From Pseudisothecium myosuroides (taxonomy: Eukaryota; Streptophyta; Bryopsida; Hypnales; Lembophyllaceae): DNA of 64,000 nt. Both the position numbers and the translations under genes were made by a program. The notes under the pieces were generated by a model. It made no database searches, had not been told where the DNA came from, and saw only the letters and a list, made by a program, of their open reading frames with translations. Every line of letters begins with the position of its first letter. The first letter of the stretch is position 1. Where the stretch lies: the NCBI GenBank assembly GCA_951799445.1, contig OX637297.1, positions 7,750,001-7,814,000 on the forward strand, given 5' to 3'. Shown piece by piece: positions 46,618 through 58,860 of this stretch.

Positions 46618-47753
46618 GACTTCAGTGAACCTTAATCTAGCCACAGTGATACATGGATCTAGGATATACTGCCACGGCCAAACACAATACATTGTTACAG
46701 ATTTTGTGGTACCAACTCTGGATGAATTTGATGCTGCTCACAAAAAGAATGGAAAGTGAGTGGAAAACCAGGATCTGTTTTCTTTTCTCTCTTACCCCCC
46801 CGAAATGTTCACATGAGGCCTTGTTGTTTTAATAACTTTGGAGTGTGTCTTACGAAATGTCATTCCTTTTCCTACATTTCTTTTTTTGTTCAGTTTGAAT
46901 GAGCACTGTCCCCTTTCAATTGAAATGAGTGAAAGTTTATGCATTTGATCGTCAACAGGGAAATTGTTGTTGAGGGTTTTTTAACTTTGTTCAGGTTACT
47001 TTAATTTTTGTGTGGAAAATTTGCTTTATTGCAGGCTAATATGGCAGACCTTGAGCCCGGTTTAGGTCTCAGCTGGTGCCACTGGGGAAGTCCAGAAGGG
47101 CTTCCAGAACATTCCCAATGATCGGCCAGTGTTCTTCGCAGGACCCCACATGTACTTTGGATTGGACATGACTTTGATCATGTATAAGATATTCAAGGAG
47201 AGGGGTCTGATGATTTGTGGTTGGGGCCATCTTGTTTCGTTTGAAACCAAATGGGAGTAAGACTTGGAAGTTTGTCTCGTACTCACTTGACAAATTTTCG
47301 TTTTTTTGAAAACCTTGGGACACTCCTGTATATGTATATGTGTAAGCACGCGCTCTTTGCAAATACCGGAGAGGATTTGCTCCAAAGAAAAGTATGACTT
47401 CAAAGAATATGGATAGTTTCTAACTTATGGTTAACATCATCTTCAATTCCTCAAAATTGTTGAAAAAAAATGTCATATTTGATCATTGTGATGCAACCTT
47501 TCTAGGTAGCTACTCAGTCATATGTTACTTGACATGAATTATACTTGGTTTTTAGTTTCTTTTGTAATATTATTTAAAAGAAAATTTAAATTATTTTGAA
47601 GTTTATTTATTCCAGGAAATCGGCATGACGGACTTGTATTGTGCCTTTGAAGCAGTGCCTATGTTGGGAGGGAGAATAATGTTCAAGCTATTGAAAATGG
47701 GATATTTAACTTTGTTGTATCCTGGAGGTGAACGTGAGACTCTACACCGCAAG
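46618..47753 (+). pseudogene. Phytyl ester synthase / DGAT-like acyltransferase fragment
   Basis: Exons 46618-46755, 47035-47256 and 47616-47753 read in the order of the plastid PES1/PES2 family C-terminus: ATVIHGSRIYCHGQTQYIV with DFVVPTLDEFDAAH; then LSPV...NIPNDRPVFFAGPHMYFGLD and ERGLMICGWGH (the acyltransferase entry block, with His of the GxHM-like motif); then FEAVPMLGGRIMFKLL and LLYPGGERETLHRK, the hallmark YPGG.RE..HRK. Family members esterify phytol or diacylglycerol with fatty acids in chloroplasts. The N-terminal hydrolase half and the residues after HRK are missing within several kb. TAG at 47063 and a phase mismatch at intron 2 point to an inactive fragment. Confidence 0.75.
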
Positions 47754-49193
47754 GTATGTGAGTCTGCTTTTACACAATCTAATTGCCTAATGGAAACTTC
47801 AAGCTCTACAATCTAGAGTTTGTATAGATTTTAGATTTGACATAAAAGTGTGTCAAACTGCTCTGGTTTAGCTTGATTTGTTAGAAATGGTTGATATGAC
47901 TTTTTGGAAATTTTTTTACTTGGTATGATTATTGTTATTGATTAGGAGCTTTCGGAGTGGGCTTCGTGTTTTCAATTTAGACTTGTTTCATGGTATGGGT
48001 GGAAATTCAGAAAAGCTGTTGGAGGGAGTACTAATCAATGTTGTGAAAACGATCATGTACATAGACTATTTAGGCTACTTATTATGACACATTGCTAGAT
48101 AATCTCTAGTTTCATCTTTCATTCACTTGTTTATTCAGAAACAATGCTGAGTAAAGCTAGACTGTCTTCAGGTTGTAGACCATGAAAGTGACAGTAGTCT
48201 CCAAGATTCTTTTTCTAATGTTTAAGAATATTCTTTTTATAATGTTATCTTGAAGTTCTTGAAACCCACTAATTTTATTGAAACTGTGGTCATGATTCAT
48301 CTATATTTGCTACGGTTGAGAAATGGTTGACATGCATTACTGGTACATCCAACAAGATTTCATTTAGTGTTTCTTCAATTCTAGAATAGATTACATTGAG
48401 GAGAAATAATCTAGACAGAAACTTGCATAGAAGGAGAACCTGAGTATACATCTATTTCAGTCACATAGATTAGACAGAAACACATTTAGATGAGTAATGT
48501 TGCTTGTAGCGGTAATGTAATGCCTGGCTTATATTACAGGTATGACCAAGAAGAGGACAATGACCAAGGCTGTAGAATGTTGTAATAGAGCAAACTGTAC
48601 AACAGAGGTGTTAGTATGGGTTTAGGGTGTGATTCCAATAGTTGTTTAGTCCCGCCCTACCTGCGGCTTTTAAAATATGTACTTGTATTTTGTAAGTGTT
48701 TGTGTACCAGAGATACTTGTACCTTGACAAATTTGGAGTAAACGATTTGTGTTGTGACAAAAAACCAGCGGCTATAGCTATGTACAGTCTGAAAAATACC
48801 TCGTCTATTGTTGATTGTTTACTACCGGCACTGCTGCTTGTCTTGAAGACCTGCATGACTTGCGAAGGAAACTTAAATTCGGATCCTCTGTGGTGGCCCG
48901 CCCATATCGCTGCGAAAAGCACAGCAAATATTCAGTTTGATTGAGCGCAGTTAATCACTGGCATGATTGAGCTCAGTTACTTACCAGCTTGATTGAACTT
49001 GACTAAGCTCAGCTTGATTGAAGTCAGTTACTAACTAGCTTGATTGAACTCAGTTACACTAATTGATCAGAGCTATAGACTTAGTTAATTGAAGCATCCT
49101 ACCTAATTTAAAACTGTTGGGGAATGCAATGGGATGGGACTAAGATAAGCTTCAGTTAGTAGCAGATTGGAATTACCTTAGTATGGAGTCACA
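47754..49193. other. Intergenic; degenerate repeat near the end
   Basis: No gene was supported. At about 48955-49080 an AGCTTGATTGAACTCAGTTA motif recurs four times with variation. Confidence 0.4.
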
Positions 49194-50990
49194 TCATAAG
49201 CCAAATGGTTGGGCTTCCTCGGCTTTGAATCGAAAGTGAGTCTCCAATACTTTCTGTGCTTGGGATTTTTCAGCGACCACCTTCTTTTGATGATGCCATT
49301 GTAGTAACACCTCATTGTATTGTGCCTTCTTTAAGTTTACTTTGTTTTCTGCAGATTTGATGGCAAATTGCATGTATTTCAATTCACCACGATTATCATC
49401 TGTATCAGCTTGGGATAAGACTGTTTCAGCTCTTTGTAGTTCTAACAAAAACTCTTTCATTGTTGTTGTGGCCACCTCTACATCATGACGGTGGTGGTCC
49501 AAAATAATCTTCAATTTGGATTTGTGCTCTTCCAAGTTTTTGATACTCACATTTACTATCCTCTCAATATCAACCCAGAAAAGTTGGAGCGCATTTAGGA
49601 ACGTGGGAGTACATCCAAGAGGCATTTCTTTGGAATTTGGCGAGGCCCTGAAATTACAGAAGATAACAGTACAATTGAAGTTAGATGTAGACCCATAGTG
49701 AAGGACTAATCCAATTTTGAATTTTCTCCATTGATGTAAGGAAATCACCCATGGATCCTAAACAATATTTATTATTTATTGGAAAAGGGTAGAATTGTGA
49801 ATTACTTTGGAGTAGGAATTGTTGGACTTGGATGATCCGAGGTTGGAGTGCATCTAGAACTTGGCATTCCTTCTAAACCCACTGAGGCCCTAAAAAAGCA
49901 AAGCATAACAGTACAACTTAAGTTAGAATTAGATTGACAATGAAAGACTAAGGGAGTATATAAAATCATGTATGGCTAAAATAAAAGTGATCTTTCTACT
50001 AATTTGAAAAAAAGCTAGAAGTGTAAAGTACTTTGGAGTTGGAATATCTTGACTTGAAGTGCACCTGAAACTTTGCATACCTTCAATTGGTTTACAGGCC
50101 CTAACACATCAAAAGATAGAAAATAAAAGTTAGAATTAATTTAATACTAAAAGATTGAAGGAGTACATTAGTCAGCCTTTTAAAAAAAACTACTTTTCAA
50201 ATTAATTCCAGAAGGGAAGAAATTAAATTTACTTTCGAAGTGGATTTGAGCATTGCATTGGATGGTCCTCTTCTTTGACTTTAAGTAAACCCGTCATATT
50301 CTCTACTCTCCTTTTCTTGGCATCACCCTGCACATATAATATTCACATCAAAATTGTGAGTAATCAAAAATGTGAATATAAAAATAAATATTTGAAACTT
50401 AATAATTTTAAAAAAAAAACATAATACAAAATAATGTAGCAATGAACACTATTTTGGGGCTTACTCCATCAGATGTTGTAAGAACATTAAAAGTTCTTGT
50501 ACTCTTTTCAATCGGTCATGAAGGATGAACTCGACACACACACTTTCCAGTGTCCGCATTAATTGTAATGGAAGGGTATGCATATGCAAAATCTTTGTGC
50601 ACACTTTTGAGTCCCTTCGAATTACTAAACCACTTCACTGTGTTCACGGCAAATTGTGCCCAATCCACTTTGTCTTTTCTGTGAAGGTCCTCATAAAGAA
50701 AACCTTGGCAAAATTTGAGGCCAATATCATTGTTTGGTGGCCTATCATCTTGATGAACACGTTTCCATAGCCAAACAATACGGTCACGGAACTCAGAATC
50801 TTTACCCACTTTGTATCCATTGTTTGCTTTTGGATCACCAAAAATGTCTCAAACTCCAGGCCAAACTCTCACTAAAAAACATATCTCCAAGCAAGATTGT
50901 GTCATTGAGCCCACATATAACTTTAAACCAATCTTTTCTGCCATACTGCAGCCTCACAATATTAGGACGGGTACTGGTACCAGCTGCCAT
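49194..50990 (-). pseudogene. Second intron-containing relative: globular domain plus coiled coil, with triplicated exon
   Basis: Minus-strand exons: 50990-50465 (MAAGTSTRPNIVRLQYGRKD, then DSEFRDRIVWLWKRVHQDD, GLKFCQGFLYEDL, KVDWAQFAVNTVKWF), 50327-50233, 50100-50032, 49889-49806 and 49647-49194, the last ending TGA at 49194 after a long coiled coil (NLEEHKSKLKIILDHHRHDV, ELQRAETVLSQAD). Introns are GT..AG and phases agree across the last four exons. Alignment of KVDWAQFAV with KVDWAKIFS ties it to the 25.0-26.8 kb gene. Lesions are a one-base shift near 50845 and a shift at a (GT)n run near 50545, both inside exon 1. Otherwise the structure is intact, so the damage is recent or is sequencing error. 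Confidence 0.6.
49595..50110 (-). repeat. Tandem exon duplication (three copies, 211- and 242-bp period)
   Basis: Exons starting at 50100, 49889 and 49647 all open GGCC after an AG and encode related peptides: ACKPIEGMQSFRCTSSQ, ASVGLEGMPSSRCTPTS and ASPNSKEMPLGCTPTF. Flanking intron sequence is also shared (AACAGTACAA, GTTAGA, GAAAGACTA/GAAGGACTA). The first two are 69 and 84 nt and phase-symmetric, so they can be included or skipped without changing frame. Confidence 0.7.
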
Positions 50991-53397
50991 TGAGATCAAT
51001 TGGATTCTGTAATGTCTACACAACAAACAAGATTTGCAATAATCATTAATCAGTTCACATATAATCCCGCTTCATTTGAATTATGCTAACAAATACTTTG
51101 AAGTAGCCAGGGCAGGGAACATTCTAAGTTGGGTTACCACTTACATGTTAGGTTGGCACAGGTAGGGTTGGTTACTAGTTAAAATTTGAACTCCATCGTA
51201 TTTATAATCATACAGACATTGACTTAACTTATACGAGAATAGATGTGAGGCTTCTTAAAATTATGCCAAGTTCTGGAAATTTCAAGATTTGGACAATACA
51301 TGGAGCTGAGTTACATGGAGTAGAGTATATGGAGCTGAGTACATGGACGCTGAGTTAGGAGCTCGTTTCTGGATAAAAGGTTAAGTACAGTGGAATAAAA
51401 AAAAGGCAAAAAGTTAGATTATTTCTCATTGTTTTGCTCTGTGTATGATACAGTTGGCGAAGTCTTATCTGACATATTGAGGACCCTAGTATATTTATGA
51501 GAATCAAATGTCAATGAAATCAATCCCTGGGGGACCTGGTTTTGATATATAAGATCCTTGAATTGCGTGCTGAAGTTGCAATGGGGGTCTTCAAAGGATC
51601 AAACCTTGACGAATAAAGAAAATTTACGAATTTTTTTTCTTCTGGTTCCTCAACAAATAGAAACTACTGTTGCTTCTTTTTTGTATATTATTATTTATTG
51701 GAGTTCAAACAAGCGAACCTCTATAGATGTTGTCTTCTCCTGGCAATTGATTAGCTACTGGGGTCTGGTGACTACTGGTGATTTCTATTCCATGTCAAAT
51801 TTGAGGAGACAGAGGATGTACTTACAAGTCTGTTTATGCTGGAAGCTTTGGCAGGGAATCAGGAATAGGCCCACTTAAATTGTTTTTTGCAAGCTGCCTG
51901 TACAACAAAAAGACAAAGATACCTTTAACTTAATTTGGTTTCTTTTTTCTCGAGTGTCAAGACTACTGCTCTGTGAGTGGAGGCAATTACGGTTTAGGGT
52001 GTGAAATCTCGACAATACTTTGAGATTTACGACTCAGAACTGCAAAGGTTGGGCTTAAATACAGATGACCGTGTTAGGTTGGAATTGAAAGCAAACGATG
52101 GCAACCTTCTATGTATTCTCATGGCAGTTTAAGTACAAGTCAAAATTCCAAACAGAACAAAATTCGCATCCTTGTCAATGGGTTTGCTAACTCACCTCTC
52201 GAGGTGGCGGTGCCTTCGCAAATCAAACAGTGCACAAAATTTGGTCGTCAGATTCAACCCCTAACACAACAACTCAGAATGCAGTCGTGACACGCTCTCC
52301 AAATTCACGCTCCTCTCAGCTCACCACAGGAAAATGACAGGACGTTAGCTCTCGGGTCTAAATTGGGCGGGGGGTCTAAACTCCCCCACTTTAGTCCCCA
52401 TACTTTAGCCGAGGCTAAAGTTTAGTGTTATTTTATGAAGTGCATAACAGGGCTGTTATTACATTGATAATCGAACTGTAAATTAGTTTATATATTTAAC
52501 TTTAGCTTTGATCATGTAAAAAGAACTCCACGATGTTGACTGTATACATACATGTGTACACATTAATTGGCATTGAAAGTTAGAAAAAAATACTACTCCG
52601 TTCCGAAATGATGTTCTTCTTGGGTAATTTCTATCTCCCAACATAATCTTTATATTGTACTTTGTGGCGTTGTGAATTAGCTAGATTTGACTTTTGATTG
52701 CAATTCGGGACCAACAAAATAAAACAACTCCAAGTAGTTCTTCCCCCTCCATCCATGCAACCATCAATCAAAAGGCAAATTAAATTATTAATGGAATCAG
52801 TCACCAATGTTTGTTTTTATTTTTGCATCCCTTTTAATATTGCCCAATTGAAGGACATGAAGCTCTCTGAGGCAGAAGAAAGGGCCACACATAGGCTTGG
52901 GCATATACTACATGTTTATAAATGATCTCATAGTCAACAATTAATTGACTAATAGTCATTTTAGAAAATGCTTCAAAAATTCTATCTTTTAATATTCCTC
53001 AACTATATTTTGAAGAAGGCTTCGACATTGTTGGATCTTGAATGCTAGATGTACTCTAAACTTTACTTATAGCGCAAAATGGTTTCCTAAATTTCATTTT
53101 TAGCCTTCATCTAGAATATTTTGTCCAATATACAAATCATTTTGGGACAGAGGTAGTACTTCTTTTCAAGTTTGGCCTACATTTTCAAATGACTTTGGCA
53201 GCCATTTTTGGAAAATATTCAATCCATGCACTTTAAGATAAAAAAATTTACGTTGAAGAATTAAATTCAAACTCTAGGAAATACATTTAGTATTAAATAA
53301 TTTAATATTCATACCTTAATTAGTTGTTAAATAGAAGTAGGTCAAATATTGAATAAGAAACTAAATTATTAATAGCTCTAACATGGAACTAGGATAC
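50991..53397. other. Intergenic, with small repeats
   Basis: No gene was supported. A degenerate tandem motif (ACATGGAGCTGAGT) lies at about 51298-51360. A GC-richer patch at 52360-52430 contains the palindrome CTTTAGCCGAGGCTAAAG. Confidence 0.4.
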
Positions 53398-54315
53398 ATA
53401 AACCCTCAAAGGACCAAACAATGTTTTTTGAAATATAGAGATTTTGGGCAACTCACTAAGAAGAAAATATTTCATTTTTTTTACTTTGAAAATTTTCACA
53501 CATGTGGTTTAGAAATAGCTTTAAGGTCCAACAATTTTCATAGCTTCTGACCTACACTATACAAGGTTTAAGAGTTATTGCATGATTTTAGTTCTTTCTC
53601 CACTTGTGTAGCTCAAAACGATGATTTAAAAAAAATGTAAATTTCATTTTGACTCCCTAGATTTATAAGTACGTGGAAAGCTTCCAATCATTCCATTTCA
53701 ATTAATGAGATAAAAATTATGTAGAATTTTATTTTGTGGAAAATTATAGAATCTCCACTCTAAAATAAACTTCCAATTTTTGTATTTCACTCAATTTTCA
53801 ATATTTTGGAAACAAAAACTACCACTGCATGCACATTGTCTATTGCAACATTACAACCTTTGGAATTGAACTTCTCTAATTTTATAATTACATTCTTCAC
53901 TATTTAGAATTTTGAATCATACTCTACTTTTTTGTACTTACTATTTTTTTCAAGCACAAATTTGAAATAATATTTTGGTGAACATTTCATATGTATTTCC
54001 ATTTTATTTCTTCAATATATTATAGAGAGAAACAAGGTCTAGGTATTCATGTTTCCGTAAAAAGTTTGAATGATGAAATCTGACCATGTTGGAACAGTTG
54101 ACAAAACTTCTTTTTAAAATTCATACATCATGATCATGCAATTGATAAGGTTTTCTATTTTGAAATTTTTAAGGATGTACTTGAACAAGTTCAGTAAAAG
54201 ATGTTACAATTGTATTTGTTAAAATATTGAAGTAGATGAAGATTTTAACCTCACTTTGTAGACTAGTATTTTGAAGCACATTTTGGCCATACAAATGAAA
54301 GAATTTTAGGGGTTC
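53398..54315. mobile_element. TTAA-type element, subfamily 2, inverted and diverged copy
   Basis: The left end AACCCTCAAAGGACC and right end TTTTAGGGGTT are decayed forms of the CCCCTAAAGGAC terminus. The length is about 918 bp. In reverse orientation its interior follows the element at 18613-19534, for example ACGTGGAAAGCTT..AATCATTCCATTT and CATTTTGGGCA-like blocks. The flanking TTAA is no longer recognisable (ATAA left, TTCA right). Confidence 0.6.
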
Positions 54316-55749
54316 ATCCCAATTATCATAATAAACTAGCAAGCAAACTTCACCTCGTCCAAAAAAAAATTCAAATTAAAAAAAAATGCATTCAAAAATA
54401 AATGTCGTTAGTGTTTTTTTTTAAATGTGCTTAGACTGGTTCAAATTTGAAAATACGCAATGACTTTGTCATCGCACGTCCAATTACTATTACTCTAACC
54501 TTTGCATAAAGACAAAAACATAATATCTCAAAATGACTTTCTGTGCTTTTTTAATCTTGACCGCCAAAGCAAGTTCCAAGCTGATTGTAGTCCTACTATT
54601 TGTTCTACGCACACACTAAAGTACATATTATAATTTTTAAATGTTGATAAATTTCTCCCTCTTCAAAAAAACACATTTGAAATGGATCTTCAGATACATC
54701 TCAAATCTACATGAATACATTTGAAGTAAACTTGAGGTAGACCTCACATCTACCTCAGCACATTTGAAGTACACTTGAAGTTCACTTTAAACCAACCTCG
54801 GCACTTTTGATATAAACTTCACATGCACCTCGAACCTACTTGGAGTACACTTGAAATAACCTCAAAACTTCCTCTGCACATAGTAATTATATATATAATT
54901 ATCTAATATGGGCTGCTATTGATAGATTTACATGTTTTAGAGAGGATTTAATGTCCCTTTTCCGTATTGTCTATAACTAAATTTGCATCCATCCTAGGAT
55001 GTTTTATAAAGAAAACTCAATAACTTTGAAATCTATACCATAATCAATTCATGGCCCTGATTCTTCCATTGTTTGTATTTTATACATACTTGTAACAATT
55101 TTAATATACAAGCTCAATATGTTGATTTCAAAAGGCTTGATCTCTTCCTTTCCTATTCTTTGGCAATCATCTGCTCTAACATTACTTTTGTTATTGCGTG
55201 CATTCATGGAAGGATGAAATGCTATTTTTTCTTGCTTTACAAAATTAGACTATTTTATCCTATACAACAACATTCTAATCATAGATGCAAGTTAGTTAAG
55301 TTCAAAAATACTATGTAACATGTAGTCAATCACTTCTTACTCACCATAGACTTTGATGTACAACTTGCCGCTTTTTTCAACTTCACACTCCATATTAATT
55401 GCCACTTGTTCTACAGTGAAATGTAGTTAAGAGAAGTGCGACCTCAAGGCATCTACTACATCAATCCAACTTTAGAAAACTAAAAAATCCTTTTACTTTT
55501 GCTATAGGGTTCTAATGTCTAGTACTTTACTTTATGTTTACTTTTCTTGATGTTTTATTTTTTTTCTGTTCTTTGCAATGGAAATTTATAATATAAATGT
55601 CACTGAAGTTCACAATATTATCTATCTTATGTTTCATTTCTTTTTTTAAATTCTCCATATTTTCCATCAATTTCATCATATACATTATTGCTTGCATTTT
55701 AACTCATTTATACATACATATATTTCTCTAGGAAGTTCATTTCTCTACA
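54316..55749. other. AT-rich spacer with degenerate repeat
   Basis: Between about 54670 and 54870 a motif like CACATTTGAAGTACACTTGA alternates with ACCTC(A/G)CATCTACCTC, about five degenerate copies. No gene was seen. Confidence 0.45.
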
Positions 55750-57418
55750 ATGGCACAAATTCATGCACGTCACAGTAAACAAGTGAAGTGCAGATGTAGT
55801 AAATGTAGATTGAGCAATGAAGAAGTTGGATTTAAATTTGTAACTTATAGGACTCAACAACGGCATCATAGAAGAGACATTGACCTACAATTTAAAAGGG
55901 ATTCTCCACCTACGCTAAATTTGCAAAATGAAGCTCAATTTCCAGAACAAACTTTGCAAGATGAGGACCTCCAACAATCACCAGGACTACTACATTCTGA
56001 GTCAATGGAGGACCGTGGGCCATATTTACAAATGAAGATGAAAAACATCATTATAAAAATGCAAGCGGAGTGGGACAATAAAGGCATGCCAGTGGAATTG
56101 CAAGACTGGACACTACGCCAAATCTTTGAAGGGCTATCAAATATAAATGATGATTCTTCAAGCATCTCCACGGAAGACAAGCTTGCTCCTTTAATCAGGA
56201 TGATGCTTGAAGATTGGGATGGTAGCTTAGAGGGGCCTGATTCTACCCCTTCATCTTTTAAAACGCTAATTTGTTTATATAAAAGGTGGGGCCTTATGCA
56301 ACCTAAGAGATGGAGAATGTGCCTAGGAACCATGGAATGTTCTCATGAACCTTTCATTTTACCACTGACTGAAGAAGACAGTTATGATGGCAGCAAATAC
56401 ATTTCTTGTTCATGTACTCCTCCCAATGACAAACGAACATGTCCTCAGTGTGCAAAATCATGCCCACACTGTAACAACTCAAGGTTCAAAATAATTGCCT
56501 TCGATTATCTCAGCATTGCGGATGAGCTTTCTAGTGCAATGGCTTCTAGAACCCTATGCTACAAACTGTTAACCATGTGGAGAGCTAATACTGAGTGGTT
56601 GAATGTGCACGAAGCTCCTCCATCCATTATGAATGTTTGGCACAGTGAAAATGTGAGGGAATACCAAGACTTTTGGAACCCAGAAGTTGAATGGGAACTC
56701 CCCATTATATGTCCCAATCCAAAGTGTCAAAGACCATGTTGTGCTTTTCCAATGAAATGCAAAATGTTACGCAATCCAAATCATTGGCATGTAGAGACAA
56801 GTTCGTATAGATTCAAGTGTAAACTATATAAGAGGATAGTAGTGGTACCCAGAAAAATGGTACAAGGCGACCCTCATAACGTGGCTCTAGCTGGCTATTG
56901 GGATGGGTTTCAAGTATCCGGAAAGAAACAACGGGGATGTTGGGTCATGGAGATTGACGTACTTAATGCAGGCACATCCTCAAGCCTATCTCTGCTACCT
57001 GTATTATTCATCCCATTAGGTGGCAACCATCCTTACATTGTAAAACGAATGAAGAAAAACATTACTACTTTCATAACACCGTTTGTCAAAGAACTTGAAG
57101 CTCTATTTGTAGACAGAATGCATTGTAAATTCAACTATCCAGTATGCAGAATCAGTAACCTCTTAACACAATCTGAAACACCTACCTTAAGGGCAATCTT
57201 CATGTTCATGACTGGAGATCATCCAGCTCAATGTAAAATTGCAAAACTCAAGTCTTCTGGAAAAGTAACTTGCTGAAGATGTAAAATGCATTCGGAGTTG
57301 GTGGATGGCCAATACATATACAATGAGAATGAAAAGCAGTGTGCGCATCCTCCAGAAAGGCAAACAGCTAAAGAATTACGTAAAAGTGTGGATAGTCTAA
57401 AACATTATATTCATTAAA
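55750..57418 (+). pseudogene. Truncated tnp2/Plavaka-like transposase
   Basis: A 508-codon frame runs from ATG 55750 to TGA 57274. The N-terminus has a zinc-finger pattern (CRCSKCRLS...HHRR), residues 210-240 a Cys-rich cluster (SCSC, CPQCAKSCPHC), and residues 315-340 another (CPNPKCQRPCCAF, MKCK). The C-terminal part is tnp2-like: AGYWDGFQVSGKKQRGCWVM carries the first catalytic Asp, then LFIPLGGN, and TGDHPAQCK carries the second. After the TGA the frame goes on (RCKMHSELVDGQYIYNENEK) to TAA at about 57416, then stops matching. So CGA to TGA is the likely lesion, and the last catalytic residue and C-terminus are absent. I found no terminal inverted repeats. The family moves CACTA/EnSpm-like DNA elements. 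Confidence 0.75.
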
Positions 57419-57772
57419 TTGAGAGTTTTCCAGTGAAATGAGAGCTGTGAAGGTTGAATTTTAGAAAGGAAATGGACAAAAAACGTATTAAAACTAACAA
57501 AATAGAAGAGAAGAATACCAATAGAAGTGAATGATTCCTGAAAACATAGACAGGAGTCCCACATTCATTATGAAAAGGTCATCTATTTATAGTAAATTTT
57601 GGTTCACCAATACAAAATTGCAAGGCAATTCCCGTTTGATCCACAAAAGACCAGAGTAAAGTATATAACTACCGCGAGTGTAATTCACTCTAGCACTTGA
57701 GTTCTATATATTATCTACACAATGCTATGGTGTACGTCCGTATAGACACTCAATCTATAATATGAACAGACC
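57419..57772. other. Non-coding stretch
   Basis: It probably includes the 3' untranslated region of the minus-strand gene beginning at 57773. Nothing else was seen. Confidence 0.35.
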
Positions 57773-58408
57773 CTACATGTGCAATTTACTCATTTGTATC
57801 TCCCTTGCCTTGAGAATCTCAGGCCCTCGACTGTATCCAGTGTTAGTCCCCTTATACTCCCGCCTGCTTTGAAGCCTTTGCAATTCTAGGAACTTCCGGT
57901 CCCACATATTGTGCACTGGGGGAACGCATCCACTTGGTTGGTCTCTATGAGGCGCCTTGAACTTCTGCACACCTCCAGACGAGATGCTTCGCCGTGGGAG
58001 CACTCTCCAACGATAAGGAGTCCCTCCTTGTAAGGCAGGAGACCCATTTGGAATTGTGTCCATCGTCACCGGCGCGGGTAATGCATTTTCAGCGTCCTCA
58101 TAAAGCCGTCTCTACGTCGCCTTGTCCAAGACCGCGGGCGATAGTCGCGAAGCGAGGGGCAACTGGGAAATTGAAGGAGAAGGGGAGCAAGAGACTCGCT
58201 GACGCGAAACTGTACTTGGCGGGCTGTCTACCACTCCATCTTCTAAAGGCTTGGAGGAGAAGTCCATAGTCGAGTTTGTTGTGGCCGCCGAGCAGAGGAA
58301 GTTTCCTCTACTCAAGATTTTGTATTGCCCATAGTCCATTATGGAATCCACCGACGCAGCGCACGGCAAGCGACCATCCTCATCATGTGAAGTTAAATGG
58401 CCCACATT
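57773..58408 (-). pseudogene. Unrecognised gene exon with one in-frame TAG
   Basis: After a TTTCTAG acceptor at 58409 the minus strand reads VGHLTSHDEDGRLPCAASVD and a Ser/Pro region to TAG at 58114-58112. It then continues in the same frame (RRLYEDAENALPAPVTMDTI, GGTPYRWRVLPRRS, NMWDRKFLELQRLQSRREYK) to TAG at 57775-57773. Both parts have protein-like composition and higher GC than the flanks. It lies downstream of, and on the same strand as, the FCP1-like gene, and could be its 3' end or a separate gene. No domain is recognised. Confidence 0.45.
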
Positions 58409-58860
58409 CTAGAAACAAGTATGATTTAGAATATAATAACGCAGCACAGGGAATGTCGTGAAAACAACAATCAATAGCCATCCGTACATGCAGAAATCTC
58501 ATTATTAAACTAAACAGAAAAATTAGCTCGATCCGAGCTGAAATCGGACATACAATACACCAATCCAAATAATTGGATTAATTGTGTATTGAATTAATTG
58601 AGAACAATCCAGCGTGCAGTTCCAAGATGTGCAAATCAGGTCGACTCGAGCTAAATAACTGAAGAAATCCAACATCGACCACGTCGTCACCCCAGCCTCT
58701 ACTCCTCCGAAGCTACATATCCCAGCGTCTAATTCTAACGAATACTAGGCAAAGCTTTGACGACCTCCATGAGCCGGTCATACTCCCGACGGTTCCTTTT
58801 GTCGCAGAGCGTCCGGCGATCGATTCTAGCAACCGCAGTCCCACGATACGCCTTCAGTCC

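Noticed and set aside
48611..48922. 103-codon minus-strand ORF
   Set aside because: No motif, no splice context and no recognisable composition. Probably chance.
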